Notes: generated by a model not told the origin, from the letters alone. DNA of 64,000 nucleotides from Zetaproteobacteria bacterium CG_4_9_14_3_um_filter_49_83 (GCA_002791545.1 PFXG01000079.1:1-64000); one strand, 5' to 3'; positions 46,001 through 53,791 are shown, counted from the first letter of the stretch. Program-made: numbers and translations.

Positions 46001-46585
46001 CTGCTGCACGCTGGCCATCCCCTTGTGCAGGCGGCGGCCAGACATCAACCAGACAGCAACCCAATTTATGGCCTGTTCCGAGTCCCCGCTTTGGCAGATG
46101 TTGCGGCAGGTTGCTATCCGTTTGCCCTCTACCACTGGCACAAGCGTGGGGCACGAAACGACAATGAGATGGTAGCCGTGGTTGCTGATGCCCATATCGA
46201 AGAACATCTTTTCGATCTATTGGCCAAGGCAGATGAAGCCCGCGACGCGCAATTGCCCGACCAAGAGGCATTCGATGCGCTGGAAGCAAATCATCATCAG
46301 CGTTGGCGTGATGCGCTGGCCAACCATCAGGAGCAGAACCAGCAACGGGTAGCGCACCAGTTGCAAAGCCTTGAAGCGAGCCACAAGGCACGCTTGGCTC
46401 TGATTGCCGACAAGCTGCAAGGCGTCACGGATGAAAAGATCATTCGGATGCGCGAAGGCGAGCGCACCAACATAGAAGCCGATTATCGGAAGCGAAAATC
46501 ACAACTCGAAATTGCCGCGAAGAGTGCCGATATTCGTGCTGAGGCGGTGGCGTTTGGGGTGCTGGTTGTGGAGGAAGAGAGATGA
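43037..46585 (+). CDS. HEPN(Swt1-like)-SNF2 helicase
   Basis: 1182 residues. N-terminal about 10-120 resembles a Swt1-type HEPN domain, with the RX4H pair Arg92-Asn93...His97 in IRNRWAHA. After a Pro/Val linker, a SNF2/RapA-type helicase: Walker A GVGKT (287-291), DEAH (403-406), LTATP (432-436), and motif VI QRIGRIDRYGQ (780-790). The C-terminal 100 residues are charged coiled coil. Good ribosome site (AAGGGGGAG, 3 nt from ATG). It overlaps the GHKL gene by 4 bp. Likely nucleic-acid translocation coupled to a potential HEPN RNase; consistent with a defence role (inference). Confidence 0.88.
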   Translation: MHNLLLVISRELQIILQTNLLLLADDWWERHVLAVLTYQQQERVKQSRINDFSCLDLAALLRVLDQNWYELSQQNHWPKEGRNWLKEAQTIRNRWAHATITAVEPQDVYRDCDTLERLSAMLGASHSTLANIAEYKQQQLILLAQPLAPSVATTPTMPPPVNVPAGHRFVVGQLLCLKSNRTCQFPVMQVLESPNSERRYQVFENNKISRYYESQLEAVEHSPDERSVLPLADFHARLSALLLTSPGSGNLYSLHAGRVRHVPYQYRPVIKLLHADRPRLLIADDVGVGKTIEAGLIIKELQARSELAAVLIICPKALVAEQKWQNEMRRFGESFAHLDSGTLRYCLDETDKDGSWPSRYARSIVPFSLLNSELLDGQSTGRKRKKGLRDLDPPPHFDLVIVDEAHHIRNADTWTHRSVRFFCDHAEAVIFLTATPIQLGNQDLFTLLSVLRPDLVIDQASFAQMSEPNQFIHNAANAIRRQSADWQRQAKSALLEVRTTVWGDFFIAGSPEFQQILDTLGDKACSTGERIALLHKIESLSTFNALINRTRRRDIGDFTTRKPETVSVLFSNSQQQLHDQLLRVAGNIYSVTHGQQMIRFMLSTLRRQAASCLHALRPMLEQWLANKFDELELAEEDDSDSGPPLQLPSVNGLQQQILELIDAANALEEADPKLDAFINIVRNKQALPNNKLLVFTSFRHTLFYLAEHLKAAGVRVGLMHGGVADDERREVRQRFALPRDEEHALDILLSTEVGSEGLDFQFCDAIVNYDLPWNPMRIEQRIGRIDRYGQQSETVAIYNLVTPGTIDAEIYERCLWRIGVFQAALGASEEILGQITKELHDISENLSLTPAERESRLQQLTDNELRAIHEQETLEKQQAELFGLSVPNINGEMATSATGDWLLPNSLHRLVAHYLNHRCGKPDAILGEKPLKTLRLDKEARMTLLDEFRQQKAEGAVALEWERWLKGTDQHLSVTFEQDCACDHASAALLHAGHPLVQAAARHQPDSNPIYGLFRVPALADVAAGCYPFALYHWHKRGARNDNEMVAVVADAHIEEHLFDLLAKADEARDAQLPDQEAFDALEANHHQRWRDALANHQEQNQQRVAHQLQSLEASHKARLALIADKLQGVTDEKIIRMREGERTNIEADYRKRKSQLEIAAKSADIRAEAVAFGVLVVEEER

Positions 46586-49500
46586 CCATGGACTACGAGG
46601 CGATACGCCAGAAAAATATCAAAGAGTACGGCGAAGGAACGCGCCACCTCTCTTACTTCGCCGACATCTATTCGACCCGCACTCACTTTCTCTACGAGGT
46701 GCTGCAAAACGCCGAAGATGCACTGGCACGCCGACCAAACAACAGGCCGACTGGCTATGTGCACTTCCATTTGCATGATGATCGTCTTGAGATACGCCAT
46801 AACGGCGCGCCATTCACTGAACGCGATGTCAGCGGGATTTGTGGCATCGGCGAAGGAACCAAGGCAGGTGACTTTACCCAGATCGGCAAGTTCGGCATCG
46901 GTTTCAAATCGGTCTATGCCTACACCTTTTATCCACAGATTCACTCCGGTGGCGATCATTTCAGAATTTGCCGCTTCGTTGAACCACATGCGGTTGCCTC
47001 CATTTCAGAGGCAGAGACGCTTATTGTCTTGCCGTTCGATCAACCAGACAAACGACCAGCTTGGGCATTTCGTGCGGATGTACCCGCCAAAAGTGCGGTA
47101 CAAGAGATTGGCAACGCCATCAAAAAACTCGGCATTCGCACCATGCTGTTCCTGCGCCATATCGGAGAAATCAAATGGACTCTTCCAGACGGAAAGAGTG
47201 GCCACTTCATCAGAAGCGTGGAAACACTTCCGGGGCATGAAGACGCAAGAAAAGTCGAAGTGCTGGATCATGTTGGAAGCACCGAAGAGTGGCAGATATT
47301 CCAGCAATGTTGCGCAGTTCAGGATGCGGGTAAGGCACATGACGTAACTGTTGAGGCAGCTTATCTGGTCAAGGCAGGAGACGTAACCAGAGCCAGTGAT
47401 ACCGAGTTGGTTGTCTATTTTCCAACGGAAAAGAAAACCGAACTAGGCTTTTTGATTCAGGCTCCGTTCAAAACCACCAAAGCAAGAGACAACATCAAAA
47501 GCGATGACCCAGCCAATCGCCAGATGATTGAGGCGCTGGCTAAATTGACCGCATCCAGTCTAGAAAAGTTGCGCGACCTTGGCCTGCTGAGTGTGGCGAG
47601 CTACAACGCCTTGCCGTTGCGCGGACAGGATTTCCCAGTAGGCAGTCTGTTCCGCCCGATTTACGACAAGGTGCGCGAAGCGTTTCAAACCCAGCGTTTG
47701 CTGCCTGCGCACGGCGGTGGATTTGTCTGTGCCAGCAAAGCAAAGCTGGCTCGTGGTAAGGAGTTGGTTGAACTGTTTTCGCCGGAGCAGCTTGGCACGC
47801 TGTTTGGTAAGGAAAAACTGGCATGGCTCGATTCGTCCATTACAGAAAGCGGGTCTGCTGCGAATTTGCACACCTACCTGATAGGCAAGAAAATTTCCTC
47901 ATGGTCAAACGAATGGGAGTTGGAACCGCTGAAAGAAGGCATTGAAGTTACCCCTCAGGATATTGCCTCGAAATTGATGCCATATTTTTTTGGGCAACAA
48001 TCCATTGAATGGCTGATCCGATTTGTAATATATGCAAGTAATGGTTCTCAAGAAATTAAACGCACGCCATTGGTCAGATTGATTGATGGTAAGCATGTTG
48101 CTGTGCCATCCGATACGAGCGCAAAACGCCCTGCGTGGTTTGTCCCAAAAAAGGCTGACTATTTTGACCTGTCGGAATTCCCGCTGATACATCCCAATCT
48201 GGCTGACAATGAGGGAGTGAGAAAATTCTTGGAGAAGGAAGGTATCCGGGAGATTGATGCAGCAGCTATTGTGGAGCGTGCCATTCTTCCACAATACAAA
48301 GGCCGAAATACTGTATTTGACGAGACCAATTACCGCGAACATCTACGCCAGATTCGCAAGGCTTATGCAGAGAGTAACGACAGCACGAAACAACAGCTTA
48401 AAACCAGCTTGAATAATGCCGCATGGGTTGCATGCGTTCATGCTAGTGGCAACGATCCTGATAAGATTGTTTGGAGGCGTGCGGATGCAACCGACGTATT
48501 TGCGAGGACTGCCGATCACGAAAGTTGGTTTCTTGGGTTGGACAGTGTGGGGGCATATTTTCTTCACCCGTCGGTAAATGATGAACTCAATAGTTTTGCC
48601 TCTAGCTTGGTCAAACCCGCTACTGTGCTGACTCAGAATCTGCATCCATCGGAATACACAGCACAACTATCTTCCTGCTATGGCAAACACAAGCAAGGGC
48701 TAAACGGATTCAAGCCCGACGCGACGGTTATTGGTTTGCAAGCAGCACTTGATAGTTGGAACACAGAAAGAGCCAGCATCCTCTGGAACATTATGTTATC
48801 CGCTCCTCGCATCATCAGTGGCGAAACGCAAAGCGAATCAAATCGCCAACGATTGGATGCTGCCCCAAAGAATCTCGAATACACCGAAGTTGGCAATCTA
48901 TGCCGTGACCGGGCTTGGCTACCCGACAGGAATGGAGAGTGGCGCAAGCCCAGTGAGCTTTTTCTTTCCGACCTGCCGGATGGATTTGATACGACTTCTA
49001 TTCGCGCCAAGGAGGTGGCTGATAAGCTGGGGATGAAGCGTCCTGTATCCAGCGAAACCATTGATGCCTTGGGATTCAAGGACGAAGAAGAATTGCGTAG
49101 GGCGCAAGCAATAGTTCAATCACCAGATGAGTTTCGGGAATTTGAAGAGTTCAAACGACGCAGGCAAGAAGAGGGTAATTCCAAACCAGCTTTGCCAGAC
49201 AAAACCTCTCCCGCCCCCCAAAGGCGTGAGGTGAAAATAGCCGAAGAGGCTCGCAACACACCAGAGAAAACGCAAGAGACCAGAGAGCGAACCGTTGATC
49301 CAGACTATAGCGGAGCGCAAGGTGACGCGAGAACCTACCTTAAACATCAGTACACGAATAAAGAAGGAGCAATGTTCTGCCAGCTCTGCCAAGCCCCGCA
49401 GCCTGTGATGTTGAATAGCGAGCCTCATTTTGAAGCGGTGGATTGCGTGGACGGCATCAACGCCCACCACAAACAGAACAAGTTGGCACTCTGCCCCAAT

Positions 49501-49701
49501 CATGCCGCGATGTATAAAAACGGTGGTTTGACTCCCGATACCGTTCAGATCGCTATATGGGAATGTGATGGTCAGAGAATTCCGTTAAATCTAGCAGGTA
49601 ACCAGGTTGAGCTATATTTCACGCAGCAGCATCTTGGCGATTTGCGCGCAGCACTGACATCCAAACATCAGCAACCGGCTGAAATCGCACCGTTGGAGTG
49701 A
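46582..49701 (+). CDS. Hsp90/sacsin-like GHKL ATPase with C-terminal zinc/HNH-like domain
   Basis: 1039 residues. GHKL fold: N-box ELxxNAEDA with Glu39, Asn43 and Asp46, G1 box HNGAPF (73-78), G2 GKFGIGFKSVY (102-112). This pattern (YEVLQNAEDA) is that of sacsin-type N-terminal ATPases found in anti-phage proteins. The middle has no recognised domain. After an Arg/Glu-rich linker, the C-terminus has Cys933, Cys936, His949, Cys955, His962/His963, Cys971 and His974: a treble-clef zinc domain resembling HNH nucleases, though the catalytic His position is altered. ATGA overlap with the helicase gene shows equal production. Not matched to a named system here. Confidence 0.85.
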   Translation: MTMDYEAIRQKNIKEYGEGTRHLSYFADIYSTRTHFLYEVLQNAEDALARRPNNRPTGYVHFHLHDDRLEIRHNGAPFTERDVSGICGIGEGTKAGDFTQIGKFGIGFKSVYAYTFYPQIHSGGDHFRICRFVEPHAVASISEAETLIVLPFDQPDKRPAWAFRADVPAKSAVQEIGNAIKKLGIRTMLFLRHIGEIKWTLPDGKSGHFIRSVETLPGHEDARKVEVLDHVGSTEEWQIFQQCCAVQDAGKAHDVTVEAAYLVKAGDVTRASDTELVVYFPTEKKTELGFLIQAPFKTTKARDNIKSDDPANRQMIEALAKLTASSLEKLRDLGLLSVASYNALPLRGQDFPVGSLFRPIYDKVREAFQTQRLLPAHGGGFVCASKAKLARGKELVELFSPEQLGTLFGKEKLAWLDSSITESGSAANLHTYLIGKKISSWSNEWELEPLKEGIEVTPQDIASKLMPYFFGQQSIEWLIRFVIYASNGSQEIKRTPLVRLIDGKHVAVPSDTSAKRPAWFVPKKADYFDLSEFPLIHPNLADNEGVRKFLEKEGIREIDAAAIVERAILPQYKGRNTVFDETNYREHLRQIRKAYAESNDSTKQQLKTSLNNAAWVACVHASGNDPDKIVWRRADATDVFARTADHESWFLGLDSVGAYFLHPSVNDELNSFASSLVKPATVLTQNLHPSEYTAQLSSCYGKHKQGLNGFKPDATVIGLQAALDSWNTERASILWNIMLSAPRIISGETQSESNRQRLDAAPKNLEYTEVGNLCRDRAWLPDRNGEWRKPSELFLSDLPDGFDTTSIRAKEVADKLGMKRPVSSETIDALGFKDEEELRRAQAIVQSPDEFREFEEFKRRRQEEGNSKPALPDKTSPAPQRREVKIAEEARNTPEKTQETRERTVDPDYSGAQGDARTYLKHQYTNKEGAMFCQLCQAPQPVMLNSEPHFEAVDCVDGINAHHKQNKLALCPNHAAMYKNGGLTPDTVQIAIWECDGQRIPLNLAGNQVELYFTQQHLGDLRAALTSKHQQPAEIAPLE

Positions 49702-49702
49702 G

Positions 49703-49843
49703 ATGGTCATGAAATTGGATGTTATCGAGGCCGTTGTTTTGGAAACCGGCAGGTTCCGCCTTACTTGGCCGGGGGAACTCGATGTATGCCCGAATGCGAT
49801 GCGCCAACACATTGCGGCATCCGGTGAGTGGGTTATGGAATGA
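49703..49843 (+). CDS. 46-residue coupled small protein
   Basis: An ATG one base after the GHKL stop encodes MVMKLDVIEAVVLETGRF...WVME, ending TGA at 49843, overlapping the truncated folC start (ATGA). GGAG lies 4 nt upstream. One Cys, mostly beta-like hydrophobic/charged alternation, no signal peptide. Could be a third component of the unit or a chance frame; the tight coupling on both sides is the main evidence. Confidence 0.45.
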   Translation: MVMKLDVIEAVVLETGRFRLTWPGELDVCPNAMRQHIAASGEWVME

Positions 49844-50523
49844 ACGCAGATAAACTCACCCCGACCTTGCCCCCCACCACCAAACCCACCGCCCCCGAAA
49901 GCTGGCTCGAAGCACTGGGCCAGCCCGCTGCCGACCGCGACTATCGCCCCGGCCATGAGCGGATGTTGGCGTTACTGCACCACTTTCCGGCGGGGCAACC
50001 CAAGCTGCGCATCCGGGTGGCGGGCACCAACGGCAAAGGGTCAACGAGCAACTTTGTGGCGGCGGCTTTGCAGGCGCTGGGCTACAGGGTGGGACTTTTT
50101 ACTTCGCCGCATATTTCGCAGTTCAACGAGCGTATTCGCATCAACGGAGAGCCGGTGGCCGATGAGCTGCTGGCAGAGAAGTTGAGCCAGATGGTGCCGA
50201 CAGCTTTGGAGATTGGTGCCTCCTATTTTGAGGTGGCGACGGCGTTGGCGCTGCGCTGTTTTGCCGAAGCTGCGATTGAGGTGGAGGTGTTCGAAGCCGG
50301 AGTCGGTGCCCGGCTCGATGCCACCACCGCACTGCCCTCCGATCTGGCTCTGCTGACCCCCATCGGCCTCGACCATCAAGCCTGGCTTGGCGACACCTTG
50401 ATCTGGCAGGCAACCAGGTTAAGCTATATATTTCAAGCCGCAGCATCTCAGAGACTTACGTGCGGTATTGCAATCAATGACATCAACATTGGAGATTTGA
50501 ATGGACATCGAACGATTCAATGA
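49840..50523 (+). pseudogene. folC: truncated second folC (donor type)
   Basis: Encodes the first two thirds of a FolC: ESWLEALGQPAADRDYRPGH, RVAGTNGKGSTSNF, GLFTSPHISQFNERIRING and GLDHQAWLGDTLIWQA, clearly homologous to the resident FolC. Homology stops near 50411; the frame then drifts to unrelated sequence and ends at 50523. The C-terminal Mur-ligase domain is missing, so it cannot be functional. Third positions are visibly richer in G/C than the resident gene, indicating a different donor. Its first 69 bp recur at 42879. Confidence 0.85.
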
Positions 50524-50899
50524 GCGCAAACAAGAGTTGTCGACCGCCGTTCAGCGGTTGGGCGAGGCTTGTGCTCAGCCTTTCTCCAGTTTCATCCGCG
50601 ATTCGGTGATTCAGCGTTTCGAATTTTGCTGGGAGCTTGCATGGAAAACCTTGCGCTTGAAGCTGGAGGCAGAGGGGGTGTTGGTCAACACGCCGCGCGA
50701 AACCTGGCAGCAGGCTTTGCAAGCTGGACTGATCCAGGACGGCAACGCATGGACGGAAGCGCAGAAGAAACGCAACCTGACCAGCCACACTTATGACGAG
50801 AAGCTGGCCGACGATGTTTACAACTATGTGCTGCAACAGGGATTGCCGCTGTTCCGCAAACTGGCCGCCGAGGCCGCAAAATGGCAAGCAACCAACTGA
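50501..50899 (+). CDS. nucleotidyltransferase substrate-binding protein (HI0074 family, HEPN-like)
   Basis: 132-residue all-helical protein of the HI0074 type, with FSSFIRDSVIQRFEFCWELAWKTL and DGNAWTEAQKKRNLTSHTYDEKLA, in which RNxxxH resembles the HEPN motif (R-N-L-T-S-H). Partner of the overlapping MNT gene (19-bp overlap); the two form a HEPN/MNT toxin-antitoxin unit. GGAG lies upstream of the ATG. Starts inside the truncated folC frame. Confidence 0.85.
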   Translation: MDIERFNERKQELSTAVQRLGEACAQPFSSFIRDSVIQRFEFCWELAWKTLRLKLEAEGVLVNTPRETWQQALQAGLIQDGNAWTEAQKKRNLTSHTYDEKLADDVYNYVLQQGLPLFRKLAAEAAKWQATN

Positions 50900-51216
50900 C
50901 CTTCGGTTTGTCCGATAGCATCCTCGGCGACCTGCGCCGGGTGTTTTCGGCTTATCCGGAAATCGAACAGGTGTTGATTTTCGGCTCACGCGCAAAAGGG
51001 GCGTTCAAAGATGGTTCGGACATTGACCTAGCTGTGATTGCGTCGGCCATGAGTGACCAACGCTTTACCCAGTTGTGGAATGAACTGGATGGCCTGCCGC
51101 TGGTGTTCAAGATGGACGTGCTGCACTGGGACAGGCTGGGCAATGAGCGCCTGAAGAACAAGATCCCCGGCGAAGGCAAGGTGCTTTATCCTTCGCCCAC
51201 GGCGAATTTGTTCTAA
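50881..51216 (+). CDS. MNT-type minimal nucleotidyltransferase
   Basis: 111-residue nucleotidyltransferase (HI0073 type). Catalytic motif GSRAKGAFKDGSDIDLAVI (GSxAxG...SDIDL) about residues 36-55. In HEPN/MNT modules the MNT protein AMPylates the HEPN toxin to neutralise it (family knowledge). Overlaps its partner by 19 bp. A weak terminator follows. Confidence 0.9.
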   Translation: MASNQLTFGLSDSILGDLRRVFSAYPEIEQVLIFGSRAKGAFKDGSDIDLAVIASAMSDQRFTQLWNELDGLPLVFKMDVLHWDRLGNERLKNKIPGEGKVLYPSPTANLF

Positions 51217-51237
51217 GCCATTCTCTGGCTGTTTTTT
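51216..51237 (+). terminator. weak intrinsic terminator after HEPN/MNT
   Basis: AGCCA-TTCTC-TGGCT, a 5-bp stem with 5-nt loop, followed by G and T6. Short stem, so moderate support. Confidence 0.45.
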
Positions 51238-51333
51238 GTCATTATTAGGATGTCGAGCAGTTGTCTGGTGTTTAGGAGTAATTGCCGTGTCTCGCGATAC
51301 CTTGTATCCCGACGAGATTTGAAAGGAGCTTTT

Positions 51334-51402
51334 ATGCCCACGATCAGCATGTTTTATGGAATGGCAAACATGAACATCATTTCCCCTTCCATTTTACCTT
51401 GA
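51334..51402 (+). pseudogene. DUF4160 gene remnant
   Basis: AAGGAG 5 nt upstream of ATG 51334, then MPTISMFYG, the hallmark N-terminus of DUF4160 proteins. The frame stops at 51402 after 22 codons; another frame continues with NGKHEHHFPFHF, like the conserved HxxPHxH segment of the family. So a frameshifted and truncated DUF4160 gene. Confidence 0.6.
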
Positions 51403-51407
51403 CTCAT

Positions 51408-51785
51408 ATGTATTCATCCTCACTACATCCATGGCCGGTACTCAGAGGCCTTCTTCTTGAGCTATCCAGCTACGATGTCCCCATGGTTGTAGACCGTGCC
51501 GGGCTTATGGTTGATTGGACACTTTCATCGCAACAGGACTTTTCCAACAAAATGCGCATCGCTGCATATAGACCACGGATCGATGCGGCATATGAGTCCG
51601 GGTCAGCTTTGACATTTACACATTTGTTGGATCAAATTCGGGATGTCTGCGGTTTTACTTATCAATTTGATTATCATGTATCAGCAAAGAGTAAGAGGGG
51701 CCTTTTTTCGCGGATTTATTGTCTGTCAGTTATTGTGTATCTGGATAAATACAAACATCTTACACCTGTTTCTCTGTTTGGATAA
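51408..51785 (+). CDS. hypothetical protein (possibly truncated)
   Basis: A 125-codon frame from ATG 51408, WPVLRGLLLELSSYDVPMVVDRAG and RIAAYRPRIDAAYESGS being the most protein-like part; after about residue 80 the sequence turns low-complexity and may be out of its original frame. No ribosome site. Looks like the 5' part of a larger gene that has been cut. Family not recognised. Confidence 0.35.
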   Translation: MYSSSLHPWPVLRGLLLELSSYDVPMVVDRAGLMVDWTLSSQQDFSNKMRIAAYRPRIDAAYESGSALTFTHLLDQIRDVCGFTYQFDYHVSAKSKRGLFSRIYCLSVIVYLDKYKHLTPVSLFG

Positions 51786-51831
51786 CGGGGCTTTCATGAC
51801 TTGATATTTAAGAAGCAGATAAGTTATCCCT

Positions 51832-51885
51832 ATGGCACGACAACCAAGAATTTACATTGTGTTTCGATGGGGTGTTGAAATTTAA
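51832..51885 (+). pseudogene. possible RAYT (REP-associated transposase) N-terminal remnant
   Basis: ATG 51832 opens MARQPRIY, a common N-terminus of Y1/RAYT transposases, but stops after 17 codons with no further similarity. Its presence fits the REP-like repeats at 18453 and 42584. Short, so low confidence. Confidence 0.35.
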
Positions 51886-52001
51886 TGGTGATAGAGCAGG
51901 AATAATTGTCAGCGTGCCGGGGACATGATTGTTTGACCGTCCGGATTTTGCCAAGCTCAGCTGTTTGTTGTGTCGCTTTAGCAAGCGGGTTTCATGACCA
52001 T

Positions 52002-52472
52002 CTACAGATGCAATAAAAATTGATCAGCATCGTGCCATTGATGTTCGCTGAATACGCGAACGCCATGCCGGGTCAGCAGCTGTGTCGTGATTCCCTGACC
52101 CTGAATTTTGACGCCTTTGAATTCTCCATTGTTGATACGGGTGACGCCGCATGAAGGACTTCCTTCCTTGAGTACGGCAAGTTTTATGTTGTGTTTTTGG
52201 CACATGGCCAGTGCCAAATCGGCACCGGTGAAGAAGGCATCAGTCACATCATGCCCTTGAATGTTGATTACCCGATTCTGTTGGATTTCTGCCGGTGCTC
52301 TTGGAATGCTCAGACCTCCGGCGACTTCAGGGCATATGGCGATCACCCGGTTTTCTGAAAGCCAGCGAAGTAATGTCGGATGATTCTGTTTGCAGTGTAA
52401 GCCATCGTATCGCACATGTTCGCCAAGCAGGCAGGCGCTGACTAGAACAAGTATTTTGTGGCTACTGATCAT
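52002..52472 (-). CDS. DUF523 domain protein
   Basis: 156-residue protein of the DUF523 (YbbK) family: VSACLLGEHVRYDG at the N-terminus, AICPEVAGGLSIPRAPAEI, and LKEGSPSCGVTRINNG. Conserved cysteines suggest metal or Fe-S binding; function not established. Its start overlaps the stop of the sugar kinase gene by 4 bp, so they are one operon. Confidence 0.9.
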   Translation of the reverse strand: MISSHKILVLVSACLLGEHVRYDGLHCKQNHPTLLRWLSENRVIAICPEVAGGLSIPRAPAEIQQNRVINIQGHDVTDAFFTGADLALAMCQKHNIKLAVLKEGSPSCGVTRINNGEFKGVKIQGQGITTQLLTRHGVRVFSEHQWHDADQFLLHL

Positions 52473-53398
52473 TGCTCAGATGTTGCCAAAAAAGATTGAA
52501 GTGCCTGCAAGTCGGGCATGGCTGGCCTGGCACCAAGTTTGGTGCACGCCAGTGCTCCGGCGGCAGAGGCAAAGCGAAGCAGTTTTTCCCATGGAAGCTT
52601 CAGGGTGATGCCGTAAGCAAAAGCGGCGTGAAAAGCATCCCCGGCACCGGTACTGTCGATGGTTTGTACAGGAAATGCAGGCATGACACCCTGTTGATTG
52701 TTGTGCTGCCAGATAAGACCGTTCTCGCCCGTGGTGATGATGACACTTGGGCAGCACGCCGACAAAATTTTAAGGCTCAAAGACAGGCTGTAATCGACTT
52801 GTATATCATTTTCCTGTCCTGCAAGTTGATTGAAATATTGGCGGGTATATTGATGGGAAAAGGTTTCGGAAGCGACCAGATAATCGACATATTGAAGCAG
52901 CTCTACGGAACCTGAACGAAGCGATCCGGCATCGTAGATCACCGGAATCTGAAGGTGTTTAGCTCGCTGTGCGATGGCTAAGGACAGAAGTGGTTCGTGC
53001 CCATCGATGAGTATGGCGCCGAAGTCAGATGGCGTAGGGGCGGGCGTTTCGGCAGGAAGGAAATCATGTTCACGATAATTGACGACGCTGCGTGAGCCAT
53101 CAGGCTTGGCCAGGATCTGCGACACGTTGGATGCGGCCGTACCTCTGGTAATCCAACGGACTTCGACATTTTCACGGATGAATTCTTGCAGGTGTATTTC
53201 ACCGAAGGTGTCATGCCCGAGGTAGCCGCAGAATGCAGCTCGTCCTCCAAGTCTGCTGATGCACACGGCGGCATTGGCCGCAGGCCCGCCACCAGATACT
53301 TGTATGGCGCTGGCTGTACATTTCTCATTGCTGGCCGGATGCGCAGAAACTTGCATGCTCAAATCATAGGAAGCATGACCCACACATAGCACATGCAT
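52469..53398 (-). CDS. PfkB-family carbohydrate kinase
   Basis: Ribokinase-like kinase of about 309 residues. GGPAANAAVCISRLGGRAAFCG (sugar-binding Gly-rich motif) near residue 39, and the catalytic TIDSTGAGDAFHAAFAYG with Asp in GAGD near residue 250. The sugar substrate is unknown. Start taken at ATG 53398; a TTG at 53407 is in frame. Read away from mraZ. Confidence 0.92.
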   Translation of the reverse strand: MHVLCVGHASYDLSMQVSAHPASNEKCTASAIQVSGGGPAANAAVCISRLGGRAAFCGYLGHDTFGEIHLQEFIRENVEVRWITRGTAASNVSQILAKPDGSRSVVNYREHDFLPAETPAPTPSDFGAILIDGHEPLLSLAIAQRAKHLQIPVIYDAGSLRSGSVELLQYVDYLVASETFSHQYTRQYFNQLAGQENDIQVDYSLSLSLKILSACCPSVIITTGENGLIWQHNNQQGVMPAFPVQTIDSTGAGDAFHAAFAYGITLKLPWEKLLRFASAAGALACTKLGARPAMPDLQALQSFLATSEQ

Positions 53399-53586
53399 TA
53401 TCGACAAGGGTGAATAAGCCCTGCGCTGGCTGGGTGTGCTCTGGAAATAAACGTGAAGGCATTTTGCATGTAATACTCATTTAAAATCAACGTGTTGTTG
53501 TTAGTTGGTGGGGAGTTGAAAATTCAATCATGATGCTCGTGGTTGATGCTGGCAAGTCTGGGGTGTGGATGGCTGTAGGCTTTTAT

Positions 53587-53601
53587 ACCCACCATTACCC
53601 A
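53587..53601 (-). promoter_or_regulatory. two TGGGT boxes, minus strand
   Basis: ACCCA at 53587-53591 and 53597-53601, exactly 10 bp apart, i.e. two TGGGT repeats on the minus strand. Matches the spacing of MraZ operator repeats, but opposite in direction to mraZ. Confidence 0.4.
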
Positions 53602-53768
53602 CCGCAATGATATTTTTCACATTAAAGTCGTTTATTTGAGTTGATTTATAACGCCATGATAAATAAGTGTAAAATTTATTACATAATGTCTTAGCTGTTG
53701 GTAATTATAGATATTGATATGTTGATGGCGTTGACAATGGTTGAAAAATGCCACATATTTCCAACTTG

Positions 53769-53791
53769 TGGGTAAAAGTGGGTAATTGGGT
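53769..53791 (+). promoter_or_regulatory. MraZ-type operator boxes upstream of mraZ
   Basis: TGGGT at 53769, 53779 and 53787, ending 15 nt before the mraZ ATG. E. coli MraZ binds TGGGN direct repeats (10-bp spacing) upstream of its own gene; here the spacing is 10 and then 8. Candidate autoregulatory site. Confidence 0.65.
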
